In this document: positions 38,280-48,400 of the stretch, one piece after another
How the letters are laid out: each line of letters starts with the position of its first letter
Position numbering within the stretch: position 1 is the stretch's first letter
Origin: Propionibacteriaceae bacterium
Lineage (GTDB): Bacteria; Actinomycetota; Actinomycetes; Propionibacteriales; Propionibacteriaceae
Assembly (NCBI GenBank): GCA_031272505.1
Contig: JAISTQ010000001.1
Coordinates: forward strand, 17,552-81,551
Reading direction: 5' to 3'
Length of the DNA: 64,000 nt
Program-made: the position numbers and the translations under genes
Notes under the pieces: model-generated
What the model was told of the DNA's origin: nothing
Database searches by the model: none
What the model saw: the letters and a program-made list of their open reading frames with translations, nothing else

Positions 38280-39605
38280 TTACGGCACTTTCTTTCCGGC
38301 GGCGACCGCGTCCACGGCGGTCACCAGCCGCTTCATGAAGTCTTCGGTGTCGATCTGTCCCTTGGGGTCGCTCCAGATCTCCACGGCTACGGAACCATAG
38401 TAGAAAGTGCGATTGCCATCATTTTCGGCGACGACGCCACCCTCGACCTCCGTGAAGCTGCCGGTAAGCGTCGAGGTGTAGCAGCTTTGCAAGTTCGAAA
38501 AGAACTCTTCGTCGGTATTTACGGGCACTGTGAAGTTGACCAAATGTGCGCTGCCGATGCCGCGATCAATGCTGTCAATCGTGGCGTAAGTAGTTGATTC
38601 CAATTCATCGACACGAAGTATGGCAGCCACGCAACTGTCACCAGTCCAAGGGATGTCAAGAAGTACGGAACGCGATTCCCAACCGTCGGACGAATCTGGC
38701 AGCGACTCCAGCACGGTGCTGGTGAGCAACTGCTCCACCTGGGCTGTCGTCAACACCGGATTCGAATGGCCACCGCCAGCCCACGGCTGCCACAGATACA
38801 GGCCTACCCCGGCGGCAGCTACCACGACCGCCCCGATGATGCCGAAGATCAGCCCGTTTTTGGACTTCCGCTGCTGGAGTGGGAAGCCGTAGGGCCCAGC
38901 CGGGCCTCCAGGCGGCGGCGGATAGACCGGCGGCGCGGGCGGATAAGCCGCTTGCGCGGGGGGATAAGCCGTTTGCGCGGGCGGATAGTTGGGCGGCATC
39001 GACGGATAGCCGACCTGATCGGGCGGATAGACCACCTGATCCGGCGGGTAGTTTGCCGTGAACGGTTGACCGAGGTCTGGCGAAGCGGCGAAGACTGGCC
39101 CGGCCGGGGCGATTTCCTCCGGCTCCGGGGTGGCGGGTTCCGCTTCAGCCACTGCGGGCTCGGGGGCGATTTCCTCCGCCTCCAGAGGTTCGGCCGCTTC
39201 GGGAGTCGGGATGATGGTCTCGTCTGCGGCGGGTTCCGCGGGCATCCGCAAGATGGTCTCGTCCGCATCGACGGGCTCCTGGGGAGCTGCGGCGACGGTT
39301 TCGTCAGCGACCGGCTCCTGGGGAGCTGAGGCGACGGTTTCGTCAGCGGCTGGCGGCGCGGCGGCGACAGGTGCTTCGGGAGCCGCGGGCGCGGGTGGCG
39401 CGAGCCGCTGGGCGGCGATGGCCCGGGCTGCGTCGTCCGCGTTGGTGGCGATGAAGCTGAGCAACTGCGGATAGGCGTTCGGATGGGCCGCCACTTGGGC
39501 GCGCAAGGTGGGCTGCAGCGTCGAAATCAAGGCCAGTTGCGGCCCCGGAAGATTCGGATCTGCGAGCGCGGCCTGGGCCTGCGCAAGATCGGTGAAATCC
39601 GCCAT
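38280..39605 (-). CDS. Membrane protein with LRV-type N-terminal domain and proline-rich linker
   Basis: The 441-residue protein has three parts. Residues 1-65 (DLAQAQAALADPNLPGPQLA, AHPNAYPQLLSFIA) resemble the variant leucine-rich repeat domain common in Actinomyces and Bifidobacterium proteins. Then comes a long Ala/Pro/Glu linker with repeats of VADETVAAAPQEP type and a Pro/Tyr-rich run (YPPAQTAYPPAQAAYPPA). One membrane segment (GLIFGIIGAVVVAAAGVGLY, about 265) precedes an external domain of about 150 residues with Cys that I do not recognise. ATG 39605 has a strong AGGAGGT. It follows the importer operon's 3' end on the same strand. Confidence 0.82.
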   Translation of the reverse strand: MADFTDLAQAQAALADPNLPGPQLALISTLQPTLRAQVAAHPNAYPQLLSFIATNADDAARAIAAQRLAPPAPAAPEAPVAAAPPAADETVASAPQEPVADETVAAAPQEPVDADETILRMPAEPAADETIIPTPEAAEPLEAEEIAPEPAVAEAEPATPEPEEIAPAGPVFAASPDLGQPFTANYPPDQVVYPPDQVGYPSMPPNYPPAQTAYPPAQAAYPPAPPVYPPPPGGPAGPYGFPLQQRKSKNGLIFGIIGAVVVAAAGVGLYLWQPWAGGGHSNPVLTTAQVEQLLTSTVLESLPDSSDGWESRSVLLDIPWTGDSCVAAILRVDELESTTYATIDSIDRGIGSAHLVNFTVPVNTDEEFFSNLQSCYTSTLTGSFTEVEGGVVAENDGNRTFYYGSVAVEIWSDPKGQIDTEDFMKRLVTAVDAVAAGKKVP

Positions 39606-39656
39606 TGGAAACCTCCTTGGCACCAGTCTACGGCCAGGATATGGCGTTCGCTAACG

Positions 39657-40445
39657 CTATGAGAGGAGTGAGCGGTCGGCCATTTGGCCTTTGACGCGTT
39701 TGAACTCGTTCATCAGGTCGGCGACGGAGGTCTGCTTTTTGGCTTCGGCGTCCAGCTCGTAGATGATCCGCCCTTCGTGCATCATCACCAGGCGGTTGCC
39801 GACCCGCAGCGCTTGGGCCATGTTGTGGGTGACCATCAAAACCGTCAGCTTCGATTCGCCCACCACCTTGACCGTCAGATTGGTGACCAGCTCGGCCCGC
39901 TGCGGATCCAACGCGGCGGTGTGCTCGTCCAGCAGCAGGATCTTCGGCCGGGTGAAGGCCGCCATCAGCAGCGAAAGCGCCTGCCGCTGGCCACCGGAGA
40001 GCATCCCGACGCGGGTGCGCAGCCGGTCTTCCAGCCCCAAGCCCAGCACCTTCAACTCTTCTTTGAAGGCGGCCCGGCGCTCCGGCGAAACGCCCCGGCC
40101 CAAGCCGCGGCCCTTGCCCCTGGTGAGCGCGATGGCCATGTTCTGCTCGATCGTCAAATGTGGTGAGGTGCCCGCCTGCGGATCCTGGAAAACGCGGGCG
40201 ATCAGCGAGGCGCGGCGGAAATCGGGCAGCTTGGTGACATCCTTGTCGTCAATGCTGATCACCCCGCCGTCCGCCGGCAGCGAGCCGGCGATCACGTTCA
40301 GCAGGGTGGATTTCCCGGCCCCGTTCGAGCCGATGATGGTGACGAAATCGCCTTCGTCAAGCCGCAAATCCACCTCGCGCAGCGCCTTGCGCTCGTTCAC
40401 GGTGTTTGGGAAAAAAGTCTTGGAGACCTGTTGGAGGCTAAGCAT
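39657..40445 (-). CDS. ABC importer ATPase
   Basis: The 262-residue ATPase has Walker A IGSNGAGKSTLLNVIAG, signature LSGGQRQALSLLMA, Walker B ILLLDEHTAALDP and the switch His in MVTHNMAQAL. It powers the permease encoded just upstream, with which it overlaps by 8 nt. Together with the binding lipoprotein at 41574 it forms a three-gene importer like TrpXYZ. Confidence 0.93.
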   Translation of the reverse strand: MLSLQQVSKTFFPNTVNERKALREVDLRLDEGDFVTIIGSNGAGKSTLLNVIAGSLPADGGVISIDDKDVTKLPDFRRASLIARVFQDPQAGTSPHLTIEQNMAIALTRGKGRGLGRGVSPERRAAFKEELKVLGLGLEDRLRTRVGMLSGGQRQALSLLMAAFTRPKILLLDEHTAALDPQRAELVTNLTVKVVGESKLTVLMVTHNMAQALRVGNRLVMMHEGRIIYELDAEAKKQTSVADLMNEFKRVKGQMADRSLLS

Positions 40446-41487
40446 CGGCGTCCACCTCCGCGATCATGTCGTCGGTGCCCGGTGAGGACAACGGCAGCGG
40501 CGCCTTCAAGGCCGGATCGGCCATCGGCTCGGGGACTCCCGGTTTCTCACGCCACGGGGAGAGCGCGTTGAACGTCTTGCGCAGCCACTCGGCCTTCGAG
40601 AGGGCGAGCGCCAGCACCACCAGCACCGCCGAGATCAGCTTCATATCCCCCGGACTGGTCGTCAACGAGACGTCGCCGACCTGGATCTCCCAGGAGAGCG
40701 CCCAGAAGATGATCAGCCGGTAAAGCAGTGAGCCGATCACCGAGCCGAGGGTGGCCAGGAACATGAAACGGGTGCCCAGAATCGCGTTGCCGACGATCAC
40801 CGAGGCCAGGCCGACCAGGATCATGCCGACGCCCATCTGGATGTCCGCCGCGCCGTTGAACTGCACATAGAAGGCTCCGGAAAGCCCCACCAGCCCATTG
40901 GAGAGCATCAGGGTGACGATCTTGGTGCGATCCGTGGAGATGCCGTTCGCCAACGCCATGCCCGGATTGTCGCCGGTGGCCTGCACGGCAAGGCCGAAGT
41001 TCGTGTTCAGGAACCAATAGAGCAGCACCAGCACCACCGCCACGATCACGGCGAGGATGCCGATCAGCTCCCACGAGTAGAGCAACCCGGCCTCTTTCAA
41101 CGGGGTGAAGATGTCGACCACCGGGATCGAATGGCCGGGATTGGCGTCGTCCGGCCGCAGATTCAACGAGATGTTCGGCCCCCACATCACCCGCAGGTTG
41201 ATCGAGTAGAGGGCGATCATCGTCAAAATTGACGCGAGCAGCCCGTCGATCTTCAGCTTGGTGTGCAGCAGGCCGGTGATCAGCCCGCCTATCGCCCCGG
41301 CGACGAAGCCGCACACGGTGGCGAGGTAGGGATCAAGGCCGTTGAAGATCATGATGGCCGCGGTGCCGCCACCGGTGGTGAACGAGCCGTCAACCGTCAG
41401 ATCCGGAAGATTGAGGATGCGATAGGTGAGGAAGACGCCGAGCGCGAGCAGGGCAAAAATCAAGCCCTGTTCGACTGCGGCGATCAT
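40438..41487 (-). CDS. ABC importer permease (branched-chain amino acid permease family)
   Basis: The 349-residue permease has eight or nine membrane segments and the family segments LTYRILNLPDLTVDGSFTTG, GLLHTKLKIDGLLASILTMI and MLSNGLVGLSGAFYVQ, the class that pairs with ABC_sub_bind-type lipoproteins. ATG 41487 has AGGGAGGAAG; an upstream ATG at 41532 is not supported. A hydrophilic C-terminal tail ends the protein. Single permease, so a homodimer is expected. Confidence 0.9.
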   Translation of the reverse strand: MIAAVEQGLIFALLALGVFLTYRILNLPDLTVDGSFTTGGGTAAIMIFNGLDPYLATVCGFVAGAIGGLITGLLHTKLKIDGLLASILTMIALYSINLRVMWGPNISLNLRPDDANPGHSIPVVDIFTPLKEAGLLYSWELIGILAVIVAVVLVLLYWFLNTNFGLAVQATGDNPGMALANGISTDRTKIVTLMLSNGLVGLSGAFYVQFNGAADIQMGVGMILVGLASVIVGNAILGTRFMFLATLGSVIGSLLYRLIIFWALSWEIQVGDVSLTTSPGDMKLISAVLVVLALALSKAEWLRKTFNALSPWREKPGVPEPMADPALKAPLPLSSPGTDDMIAEVDADA

Positions 41488-41573
41488 CTTCTTCCTCCCT
41501 CGAAAGCAAACCCAGCGTACCGGCCACCGCAAAACACGATGGCCGGTATCAGGTTATTTTCAGCTTGCGCCGA

Positions 41574-42551
41574 CTACTCGCCACCGACGATCGTGGCGTT
41601 CGCGAGGAACTCCTCGGAGAGCGTCACGCCCATGGCGGCGGCGGCCGTCGGGTTGGCGACGACCTCGGTGTCCAGCACCTGCAACTGCGGGATGGTGCCC
41701 GGATCGACGCCGTCCTTGAGGATCTGGATGGCCATCTCGCCAGTGCGCTGCCCGAGCTTGTAGTAGTCGATGCCGCGCGCGGCGATGCTGCCCTCGGAGA
41801 CGGAGTTGGTGTCCAAGGTGAACAGCGGAATCTGGTTCTGCTGGCAGTAGGACACCACCTGCGACATCGCGCCGACGATGGTGTTGTCGGTGCCGATGTG
41901 GATGGCGTTCACGCCTTTCGACTTCAGCGACTCCAGGCCCTGGGTGAGCTCCGAGGCATTAGAGACGCCCGCCGGGACGATCTCCACGCCAGTGCCCTCG
42001 GCCTCAGCCTGCAACTGCTCCAACTGCTGCACCGAGTTCGCCTCGCTGAGCGTGTACGGGAAGCCGACCTTGGTGACATTGTCCGCGCCAAGCGCCTCCA
42101 AGATCAAGCCGAGCGGCTTGCCTTCGGGGTTGAGATCGGAGGTGCCGGTGACGTTCGTGCCGGAAGCCTCCCAGCTGGGCACGATGCCCGCGGTGACCGG
42201 ATCGGTGACGCCGGCGTAGAGGATCGGACGATCCGTGATCGCCGTCACCAGCGCCTGGGCTGACGGGGTGGCGATGCCGAGCACCAGGTCGATAGACGAA
42301 TCGGCCGCGTATTTGCCCGCGATGGTGGTGGTGTTCGCCACCTCAGCCTGCGCGTCGTCTTCCACATAGGTGGCCTCGATGCCGGCCTCTTTCAGCGCGT
42401 CCTTGAAGCCGTCGGAGATCTGATCCAACGACGGGTGCGCCAAGAACTTCGTGATCGCAATCTTGTAGCTGCCCGAGCTACCGCTACCGCCGCAGCCCGC
42501 CAATGAAACCGCCAACGCCAACGTGGCGACAACGGCAAGTACTTTCTTCAT
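41574..42551 (-). CDS. ABC importer substrate-binding lipoprotein
   Basis: The 325-residue lipoprotein has the signal KKVLAVVATLALAVSLAGC, then a periplasmic-binding fold of the ABC_sub_bind (PF04392) class: IAITKFLAHPSLDQISDGF, GIATPSAQALVTAITDRPIL, NAIHIGTDNTIVGAM, GIDYYKLGQRTGEMAIQIL. The related TrpX binds tryptophan or other aromatic amino acids; the ligand here is not proven. It is the first gene of the importer operon; its leader holds two small hairpins (42569-42596). Confidence 0.92.
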   Translation of the reverse strand: MKKVLAVVATLALAVSLAGCGGSGSSGSYKIAITKFLAHPSLDQISDGFKDALKEAGIEATYVEDDAQAEVANTTTIAGKYAADSSIDLVLGIATPSAQALVTAITDRPILYAGVTDPVTAGIVPSWEASGTNVTGTSDLNPEGKPLGLILEALGADNVTKVGFPYTLSEANSVQQLEQLQAEAEGTGVEIVPAGVSNASELTQGLESLKSKGVNAIHIGTDNTIVGAMSQVVSYCQQNQIPLFTLDTNSVSEGSIAARGIDYYKLGQRTGEMAIQILKDGVDPGTIPQLQVLDTEVVANPTAAAAMGVTLSEEFLANATIVGGE

Positions 42552-42568
42552 GGTTTTTCCCTTTCCTG

Positions 42569-42596
42569 CCTGTCAAACAGGGTTGATTTTTCAACC
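42569..42596 (-). promoter_or_regulatory. Two small adjacent hairpins in the importer leader
   Basis: CCTGT-CAA-ACAGG (42569-42581) and GGTTGA-TTTT-TCAACC (42581-42596) lie 18-45 bp upstream of the lipoprotein start. They share one base, so they are mutually adjusted, and could be an operator or leader RNA structure. Confidence 0.35.
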
Positions 42597-42613
42597 GTCT
42601 AATGTTATCCCGA

Positions 42614-42659
42614 CCCGCCGGAAGGTGAACCAGAGTTCACCGTTCCACTCGCTGGCGGG
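42614..42659 (-). terminator. Long hairpin after the symporter gene
   Basis: CCCGCC-GGAA-GGTGAAC pairs with GTTCACC-TTCC-GGCGGG around a CAGA loop, with one bulged base and a 7-nt bulge. It lies 38 bp after the symporter stop. No T run follows on the minus strand, so termination is likely but not certain. Confidence 0.5.
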
Positions 42660-42696
42660 CCGGGATTGGTATTGATTTGTTACCTAAATCAGGCTG

Positions 42697-44157
42697 TTAG
42701 AGCTTGGTGACCCGCTCCTCGGTTTCCACCCAAGCCACCTTGCCGCCCTGGAGCGAGAAGGCCTTCAGCGGCTCCAACTCGACGCCGCCTTCCGAAAGAT
42801 CCGGATCCTTTTGCAGATATGCCCGGGTCTCCCGCGCGATCAAACCGGAAAGGATCAGCAAGCCGATCAAGTTCGGCAAGGCCATCAGGCCGTTCAGGAT
42901 GTCGGCGATGTTCCAGATCAGATCGGACTTCCAGATCGCCCAGACCACGATCATCGCGGTGAAGACGATCCGGTACGGAAGCTGCACCTTGATGCCCAGC
43001 AGCGAGACGGCGCAGCGCTCGCCGTAATAGGCCCAGCCGATCACGGTGGAGAGCGCGAAGAAGACGATGCACAAGGCCACGATCTTCGGGCCGACGCCGG
43101 CGAACGCGGAATCGAAAGCCACCGACGTCAACTTGCCAGCTTCCTCAGAGGCACTGGCGGATTGCCAAGCGCCGGAGGAAATGATCACCAAGCCGGTGAA
43201 GGTCACCACGATGATGGTGTCGATGAACGTCTGCGTCATGGAGACCAAGCCTTGGCGCACCGGGTGGGTGGTCTGCGCGGCCGCTGCCACGATGGCCGCC
43301 GAGCCCATGCCGGACTCGTTGGAGAAAATGCCGCGGGCCATGCCCTTCTGCAGCGCCAACGCGATCGTCGAGCCGAGGAAGCCGCCGGCTGCCGCGGTGC
43401 CGGTGAAGGCGTCATGGAAGACCATGCCGAAGGCCGGGATGATGTTGCCAGCGTAAATCACCAACACGATCAGGCCGGCGATCAGATAGACGATGATCAT
43501 GAACGGGACGAATGCGGCGGTGACCTTGCCGATGGACTTGATGCCGCCGATCAAGGTGAGGCCGACCAGAATCATGATGACGCAACCGGTGATCGTCGGA
43601 TGGATACCGAAAGCCGAATCCAAGTTGGACGTCATGGAGTCCACCTGGGTGCCGTTGCCGATGCCGAAAGCCGCCAGCGCGCCAAAGATGGCGAAGAGCA
43701 CGCCGAGGATCTTGCCTACCGGGCCTTTGATCGCCTTCTTCAGGTAGACCTGCGGGCCGCCCATCACTTCGCCCTTGGCGTCCTTCTCGCGGTACTTCAC
43801 GCCCAAGAACGCCTCGGAGTACTTTGAGGCCATGCCCAAGATGCCGGTGATCCACATCCAGAACAGCGCGCCGGGGCCGCCAGCGCCAATCGCGGTCGCC
43901 ACACCGACGATGTTGCCGACGCCGACGGTGGCCGCCAATGCGGTGGTGAGCGCCTGATAATGCGAGATGTCGCCGTCCGAGCCGGGATCCTTGCGCTTGA
44001 ACAGGCCCAGCTTCAATGCTGGCCACAGCTTGGTGAACTGGATGCCCCGCAACCGGATGGTGAGCACGATGCCGGTGCCCGCCAGCAGCGGGATGAGCAG
44101 GTAGATGCTCCAGACGAAGCTATCAATGTCGCCAATAATGGTTTCAAATTGCTCCAT
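42697..44157 (-). CDS. Alanine/glycine:cation symporter (AGCS family)
   Basis: The 486-residue membrane protein imports alanine or glycine with sodium. Family marks: LRGIQFTKLWPALKLGLF, TALAATVGVGNIVGVATAIG, GPGALFWMWITGILGMASKYSE and SNESGMGSAAIVAAAAQTTHP. About ten membrane segments. ATG 44157 has AAGGAAGTGAC; an upstream ATG at 44229 would cross a palindrome-rich leader. A single gene with a terminator-like hairpin behind it. Confidence 0.94.
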   Translation of the reverse strand: MEQFETIIGDIDSFVWSIYLLIPLLAGTGIVLTIRLRGIQFTKLWPALKLGLFKRKDPGSDGDISHYQALTTALAATVGVGNIVGVATAIGAGGPGALFWMWITGILGMASKYSEAFLGVKYREKDAKGEVMGGPQVYLKKAIKGPVGKILGVLFAIFGALAAFGIGNGTQVDSMTSNLDSAFGIHPTITGCVIMILVGLTLIGGIKSIGKVTAAFVPFMIIVYLIAGLIVLVIYAGNIIPAFGMVFHDAFTGTAAAGGFLGSTIALALQKGMARGIFSNESGMGSAAIVAAAAQTTHPVRQGLVSMTQTFIDTIIVVTFTGLVIISSGAWQSASASEEAGKLTSVAFDSAFAGVGPKIVALCIVFFALSTVIGWAYYGERCAVSLLGIKVQLPYRIVFTAMIVVWAIWKSDLIWNIADILNGLMALPNLIGLLILSGLIARETRAYLQKDPDLSEGGVELEPLKAFSLQGGKVAWVETEERVTKL

Positions 44158-44234
44158 GTCACTTCCTTTCTTAGCCCCCAGACCGCGCAAATGGGCGCGC
44201 GGACTGGATTGGGCAAGACTAAATGGCAAGTGTG

Positions 44235-44266
44235 ACGAGATTCGTCACTGTCCACGTGAATCTCGT
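44235..44266. promoter_or_regulatory. 9-bp inverted repeat upstream of the symporter
   Basis: ACGAGATTC (44235-44243) and GAATCTCGT (44258-44266), spacer 14 nt. It lies 80-110 bp before the symporter start and 44 bp after the osmC stop. On the plus strand a T-rich stretch follows, so it may be an operator or a terminator. Confidence 0.4.
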
Positions 44267-44309
44267 TGTTTTTCGGATTTTGTAACGAAGAATTCACACA
44301 GAATAGCGG

Positions 44310-44711
44310 CTATCCGGCGACGATTTCGTGGCTGACGGGGGCGCTGCGCTCGATCGTCAGGCCGATGGTGCAGCCAGTCTCGATGGCGCGGATGGCCACC
44401 TGCCGCACGGCTTCCAGCGTTTCCGCGTCGATGTCGGCGTGCAGTGTGATCCGCTCGGCGAAGCTGGTGAAGCGATCCTCCGTCTCGTGGTGCACCGCCT
44501 CCACCTCCACCGTCCGCGGCACCTCGCCGACCCGCCGGGTGATCGCCAGATCGGAACTCATCCCGGCACACCCCGCCAACGCCAACTGCAGCAACTCCCC
44601 GGGCGAAAACACACCCTCAGTATCCTTCGGGCCGATCATGACCTCCTGGCCCCGCCCATTGCTCCCGCGATAGATCCGCGTCTCCACCCGTTCCACAGTG
44701 ATATTCGCCAT
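44310..44711 (-). CDS. OsmC-family peroxiredoxin-like protein
   Basis: The 133-residue protein reduces organic peroxides. The two reactive cysteines are visible in LALAGCAGMSSDLAI and ETGCTIGLTIE, the OsmC/Ohr pattern. GVFSPGELLQLALAGC is the family start of the catalytic helix. It is cytoplasmic and single. The ribosome site is weak. Confidence 0.9.
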   Translation of the reverse strand: MANITVERVETRIYRGSNGRGQEVMIGPKDTEGVFSPGELLQLALAGCAGMSSDLAITRRVGEVPRTVEVEAVHHETEDRFTSFAERITLHADIDAETLEAVRQVAIRAIETGCTIGLTIERSAPVSHEIVAG

Positions 44712-44742
44712 GCCCCGATTCTAGTGTGCCAGCCTCCGGAAT

Positions 44743-44836
44743 TGTCCTCGCTTCGCTCGGGCACCCTTGGTTCGTCGGAGTGCCTCCGGCTTCCTCCTCA
44801 CTGGATTCCCAGCCTTCGGCTGAGAATGACGGCTGG
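44743..44836 (+). repeat. Interspersed palindromic element, intergenic copy E
   Basis: It holds CTCGCTTCGCTCGG, TTCGTCGGAGTGCCTCCGGC, TTCCTCCTCACTGGATTCCC and the hairpin CAGCC-TTC-GGCTG, ending GAGAATGACGG. The hairpin arms differ from those in other copies yet still pair. It fills the gap between yigZ and osmC. Confidence 0.88.
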
Positions 44837-44847
44837 TGGGGAGCGGG

Positions 44848-45465
44848 TTAGGGGGTCCAGGTGCCGGTGGCTTCGGTGGAAAGGAGGGTGATTTCGGGGT
44901 GGGGGGCGAGGAGGGTTTGCAGGGAGGGGAGGGCGGGGGTGGGGAGCAGGACGGTGAAGGTGACGGCGGCGGCGTAGTCGACGGCTTCGACGGTGGCGGC
45001 GCTGGAGTCGGCCCAGGTGCGCAGCAGGTGTTCGAAGGCGGGGGCGCGGTCGTAGCCAGCCACGATGGTGGCGCGGATGGCGGAACGGTAGGTGAGCAGG
45101 GTGGCGGCGGCGATGGCGGCGGCGACCGCGTCGGAGTAGGCGCGGATCAGGCCCCCGACGCCGAGCAGGGTGCCGCCAAAGTAGCGGGTGACGATGGCCA
45201 GCACGTCCGTCAGCTCGTGGTGGCGCAACACGGTGAGCATCGGCAGGCCGGCCGAGCCGCCCGGCTCCCCATCGTCGCTGGAACGCTGGGTGTCGGCGAC
45301 GATCAAGGCGGTGCAATGGTGCCGGGCCGAATAGTGCTCTTTGCGGCGGGCGGTGATGATCGCGTCAGCTTCGGCGACGGTCTTGACGGGCGCGAGCAGG
45401 CCGAGGAAGACGGACTTCTTCACCTCGATGCGCGACTCGACGGCAGCCGCGATGGTGGCGGTCAT
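44848..45465 (-). CDS. YigZ/IMPACT family protein
   Basis: The 205-residue cytoplasmic protein belongs to the YigZ/IMPACT family. Signature block: DDGEPGGSAGLPMLTVLRHH and VTRYFGGTLLGVGGLIRAYS. The N-terminal part (ESRIEVKKSVFLGLLAPV, EHYSARHHCTALIV) fits the conserved core; the C-terminal DUF1949-like part is more divergent. The bacterial function is not settled. It is 13 bp from the end of the DUF11 giant gene on the same strand. Confidence 0.9.
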   Translation of the reverse strand: MTATIAAAVESRIEVKKSVFLGLLAPVKTVAEADAIITARRKEHYSARHHCTALIVADTQRSSDDGEPGGSAGLPMLTVLRHHELTDVLAIVTRYFGGTLLGVGGLIRAYSDAVAAAIAAATLLTYRSAIRATIVAGYDRAPAFEHLLRTWADSSAATVEAVDYAAAVTFTVLLPTPALPSLQTLLAPHPEITLLSTEATGTWTP

Positions 45466-45478
45466 GAAGCCAGTGTAG

Positions 45479-48400
45479 CTACCGCTTCCGACGAATCAGG
45501 AAGAATGCGCCCGCAATCACTAGGATGCCCGCGACGGCCAGCAGCGGCAGCGGATCGAAGCCGGTGTACGGCAGCGGGCCAGGTGACGGCGAGGGGGACG
45601 GGGAGGGCGTGGCCGTCACTTCGACTGAAGCCTTCGCGGTGTCGTTGGCGGCGTTGGTGTCGGTGTCGTCATGGGTGACGGTGCCCTTCAGCGTCAGCTG
45701 CTTCCCGGCCGCCTTGGTCACCTTGCCGGTGATCTCATAGGTGACCGACTGGCCGACGCCCAGATCGCCGATGGTGCAGATCAGCGAGCCGACCTTGCAC
45801 TTCGCCTGCGGGTTGGTGCCCGTCGACGATTTGACCAGCACCCCGGAGTAATCCGTGAAGCCATCCGGGAGCTCGAAGGTGACCACGGTGTCGTCGGTGG
45901 CGTTCGGCCCGTTGTTCTTGATCACGGCGGTAAACGTCGCCTTTTTGCCCACCTGGACGGTCTTCGTCTTCGCGGTGAGCGTGATGCCGACGTCGGTTTC
46001 CGGCGGTTCGACGGCCGTGGAGCAGAACTTCGAATCGTTGTCGGCCGCGTTCGGGTCCAAGCCGCCGGAGCCGACCAGCGCGCCGTTGCACAACTCGCCG
46101 GTGTAGTCCTTGGCCAGGTCGAAGGTGATCAGCGCTGACTTCGTCTCGCCGGGAGCCAGCGAGCCCGCGTTGCAGTTCACCACCCGCTGCTGGTCGTGGT
46201 CGCTCGGGGCGGGGCAGGCCGCGCCGCCCTCAATCTGCGCGGATTCGAATGTCACCCCGTCGGGCACGGTGTCCGAGATCACCACGTTGTGCGCCACCGA
46301 CGGGCCGGCGTTCGTGGCCGTCAAGCGATATGTGGCCGGTTTGCCCGCCACCACCGGGTTCGGCGAAACCAGCGTCTTGACCACCTTGGTGTCCGAGACC
46401 ACCACCACGTTCACCGTCGCCGGGGCGTAGTTGTTGGTGTAGTCGGATTCGCAGGTGCCCGCCCCCGGATCGGGGCACTCAACCGGATTCAAAGAATAGG
46501 TGTGGTTGGTGGAGGTGTATTGCCCGGCGGGAGTGTCCTGGGGGATGTGTACCGTCACCGTGCCCGGAATGGTGAAGCCGGGCAGGAAGGAATCGCGGTA
46601 GCTGGTGGGCTTCAGGCCGACGCAGTGCAGCGTCTGCACATTGCCGACTTGCGAGGTGGAGCAGCTCATCGTCGGCACGTTGATGTTGGTGATGATGAAA
46701 CCAGGCGGCATCTCGGCGTCCACCACCGGGCTGTCGGCGGTTGACGGGCCGTTGTTCACGCCGGTGAGCGTGTAGGTGATGTCGGTGCCCGCCGCCGGGG
46801 TGTCGGTGCTCACCGAGGAGGTGACGGCGATGTCCGCCAGCCGATCCAGTAGCGATTCCACCGTGGCGGTGTTGTTGTCCGGGTTGGTGTCGGTGGCCGA
46901 CGAGGAGGCCACCGCGGTGTTCGTGATCGGACGCGGAATCGGCTCGGAGGCGCTCTTCCCGCCGGAAAGGTCGGTGGGCGGCAGTTCCTCGGGGCAGGTG
47001 ACGCCCTCGACGCCGGGCTGGCCGGGGCACCAGTAGGGCCGCAGGTCGCGCGGGTCGGTCTTCGCCTCGATGCGGATGTTCACCGAATCGTGGGCGGCAA
47101 TCGCCCCGATGGTGCACACCACCACTTCGCCGGTGGTCGCGTCACCGCTGGAGACCGCGCAGTTCGGCGACTTCGAGGTGTCCAGATCCAACCCGATGGG
47201 CAGCGTGTCGGTGACGATGGCGTCGTCGGTGTCCGAGGGGCCGTTGTTGATGGTGGTGAGCGTATAGCCGACGTTCGCGCCCGCGTAATACACCGCCGCG
47301 TCGGCCGTCTTCATCTGCTGCAAATCGGCCTGGTCGATGACGTCGACGGTGGCCTCGGCGGTGACGTCGGTGGCTTCGTCAGACATGTTGTGGGTGGTGG
47401 AGGTGGCCTCCGCTTGGTTCACCAAGCCGTCGGCGGCGGCGTCCGAGTCGATCGTCCCATAGACGGTGATGGTGATCTTCTGCGGGGAGGCGTTCGCGCC
47501 TTGGCCGGGCACGGTGCCCAGTGAGCAGGAGACCACGTTGTCTGTCTCCCCGCCGGTGCCGCTGACGGTACAGGTGCCCTGCGGCGTGTTCACCTGGGTG
47601 ACGTGGAAGCCGGCCGGGACCGGCGAATCGGTGACCACCACATTCGCGGCGTCGGCCGCGCCGGTGTCGCCGCCGTCCACCCAGACGTCAATCTGATAGC
47701 CGAACTTCGCGCCCGCGATGTAGTCGTCGTGGCTGGTGCTCGGATCGACGACGGTGGAGAGCGCGGTCTTCGAGATCTTCAGGTTGGTATACGGGTCGCC
47801 GACCGCCAACTGGGTCGTCAAACCGTTGTTGGAGAGCACGTCGTCCGGCGAGGAGGTGGTGATCTCCGCCCAGCCGCCAAAGTCGTTGCAATAGTTCGGC
47901 GGGGTGTACCACGGGGCCGGCGGGTCCGGGGTGGTGCACGGGCCGAGCGTCCCGGACGAATCAGAGGGCGCCACCGTGAAGGTGAAGCCCAACTCCAGGC
48001 CGCTGCCCGGCGGGAGGACGCCGCCCAAAGACTGGAAGTCCGGGGACTGGTCCACGTCGCAGACCAGCTCCTGGTTCACCGAATGGCACCAAGAGGGGAA
48101 ATCGCCGGTGAGTTGGCTGGTCAGCTCCACATTCGAACGGATCACCACGTCCTTGGCCGCCGACGGGCCATTGTTCACATAGTGCATGTAGACGGTGCGC
48201 AGCGAGCCCGGCCCGGTGTACGAAGAGTCGCACGGGTCGGAGCCGATCACCCTGGTGTCGCACATGGAAATGTCGAAGGTGTCCACCTCCACGTCCGCGT
48301 CGACGCTCACCGTGTCGGTGTGCACGGCGGTGTTGTTCGCCTCTGAAGGATCGGTGACGTCTGACATCACGGTGGCCGAGTTGATGATCTCGCCAGCGGC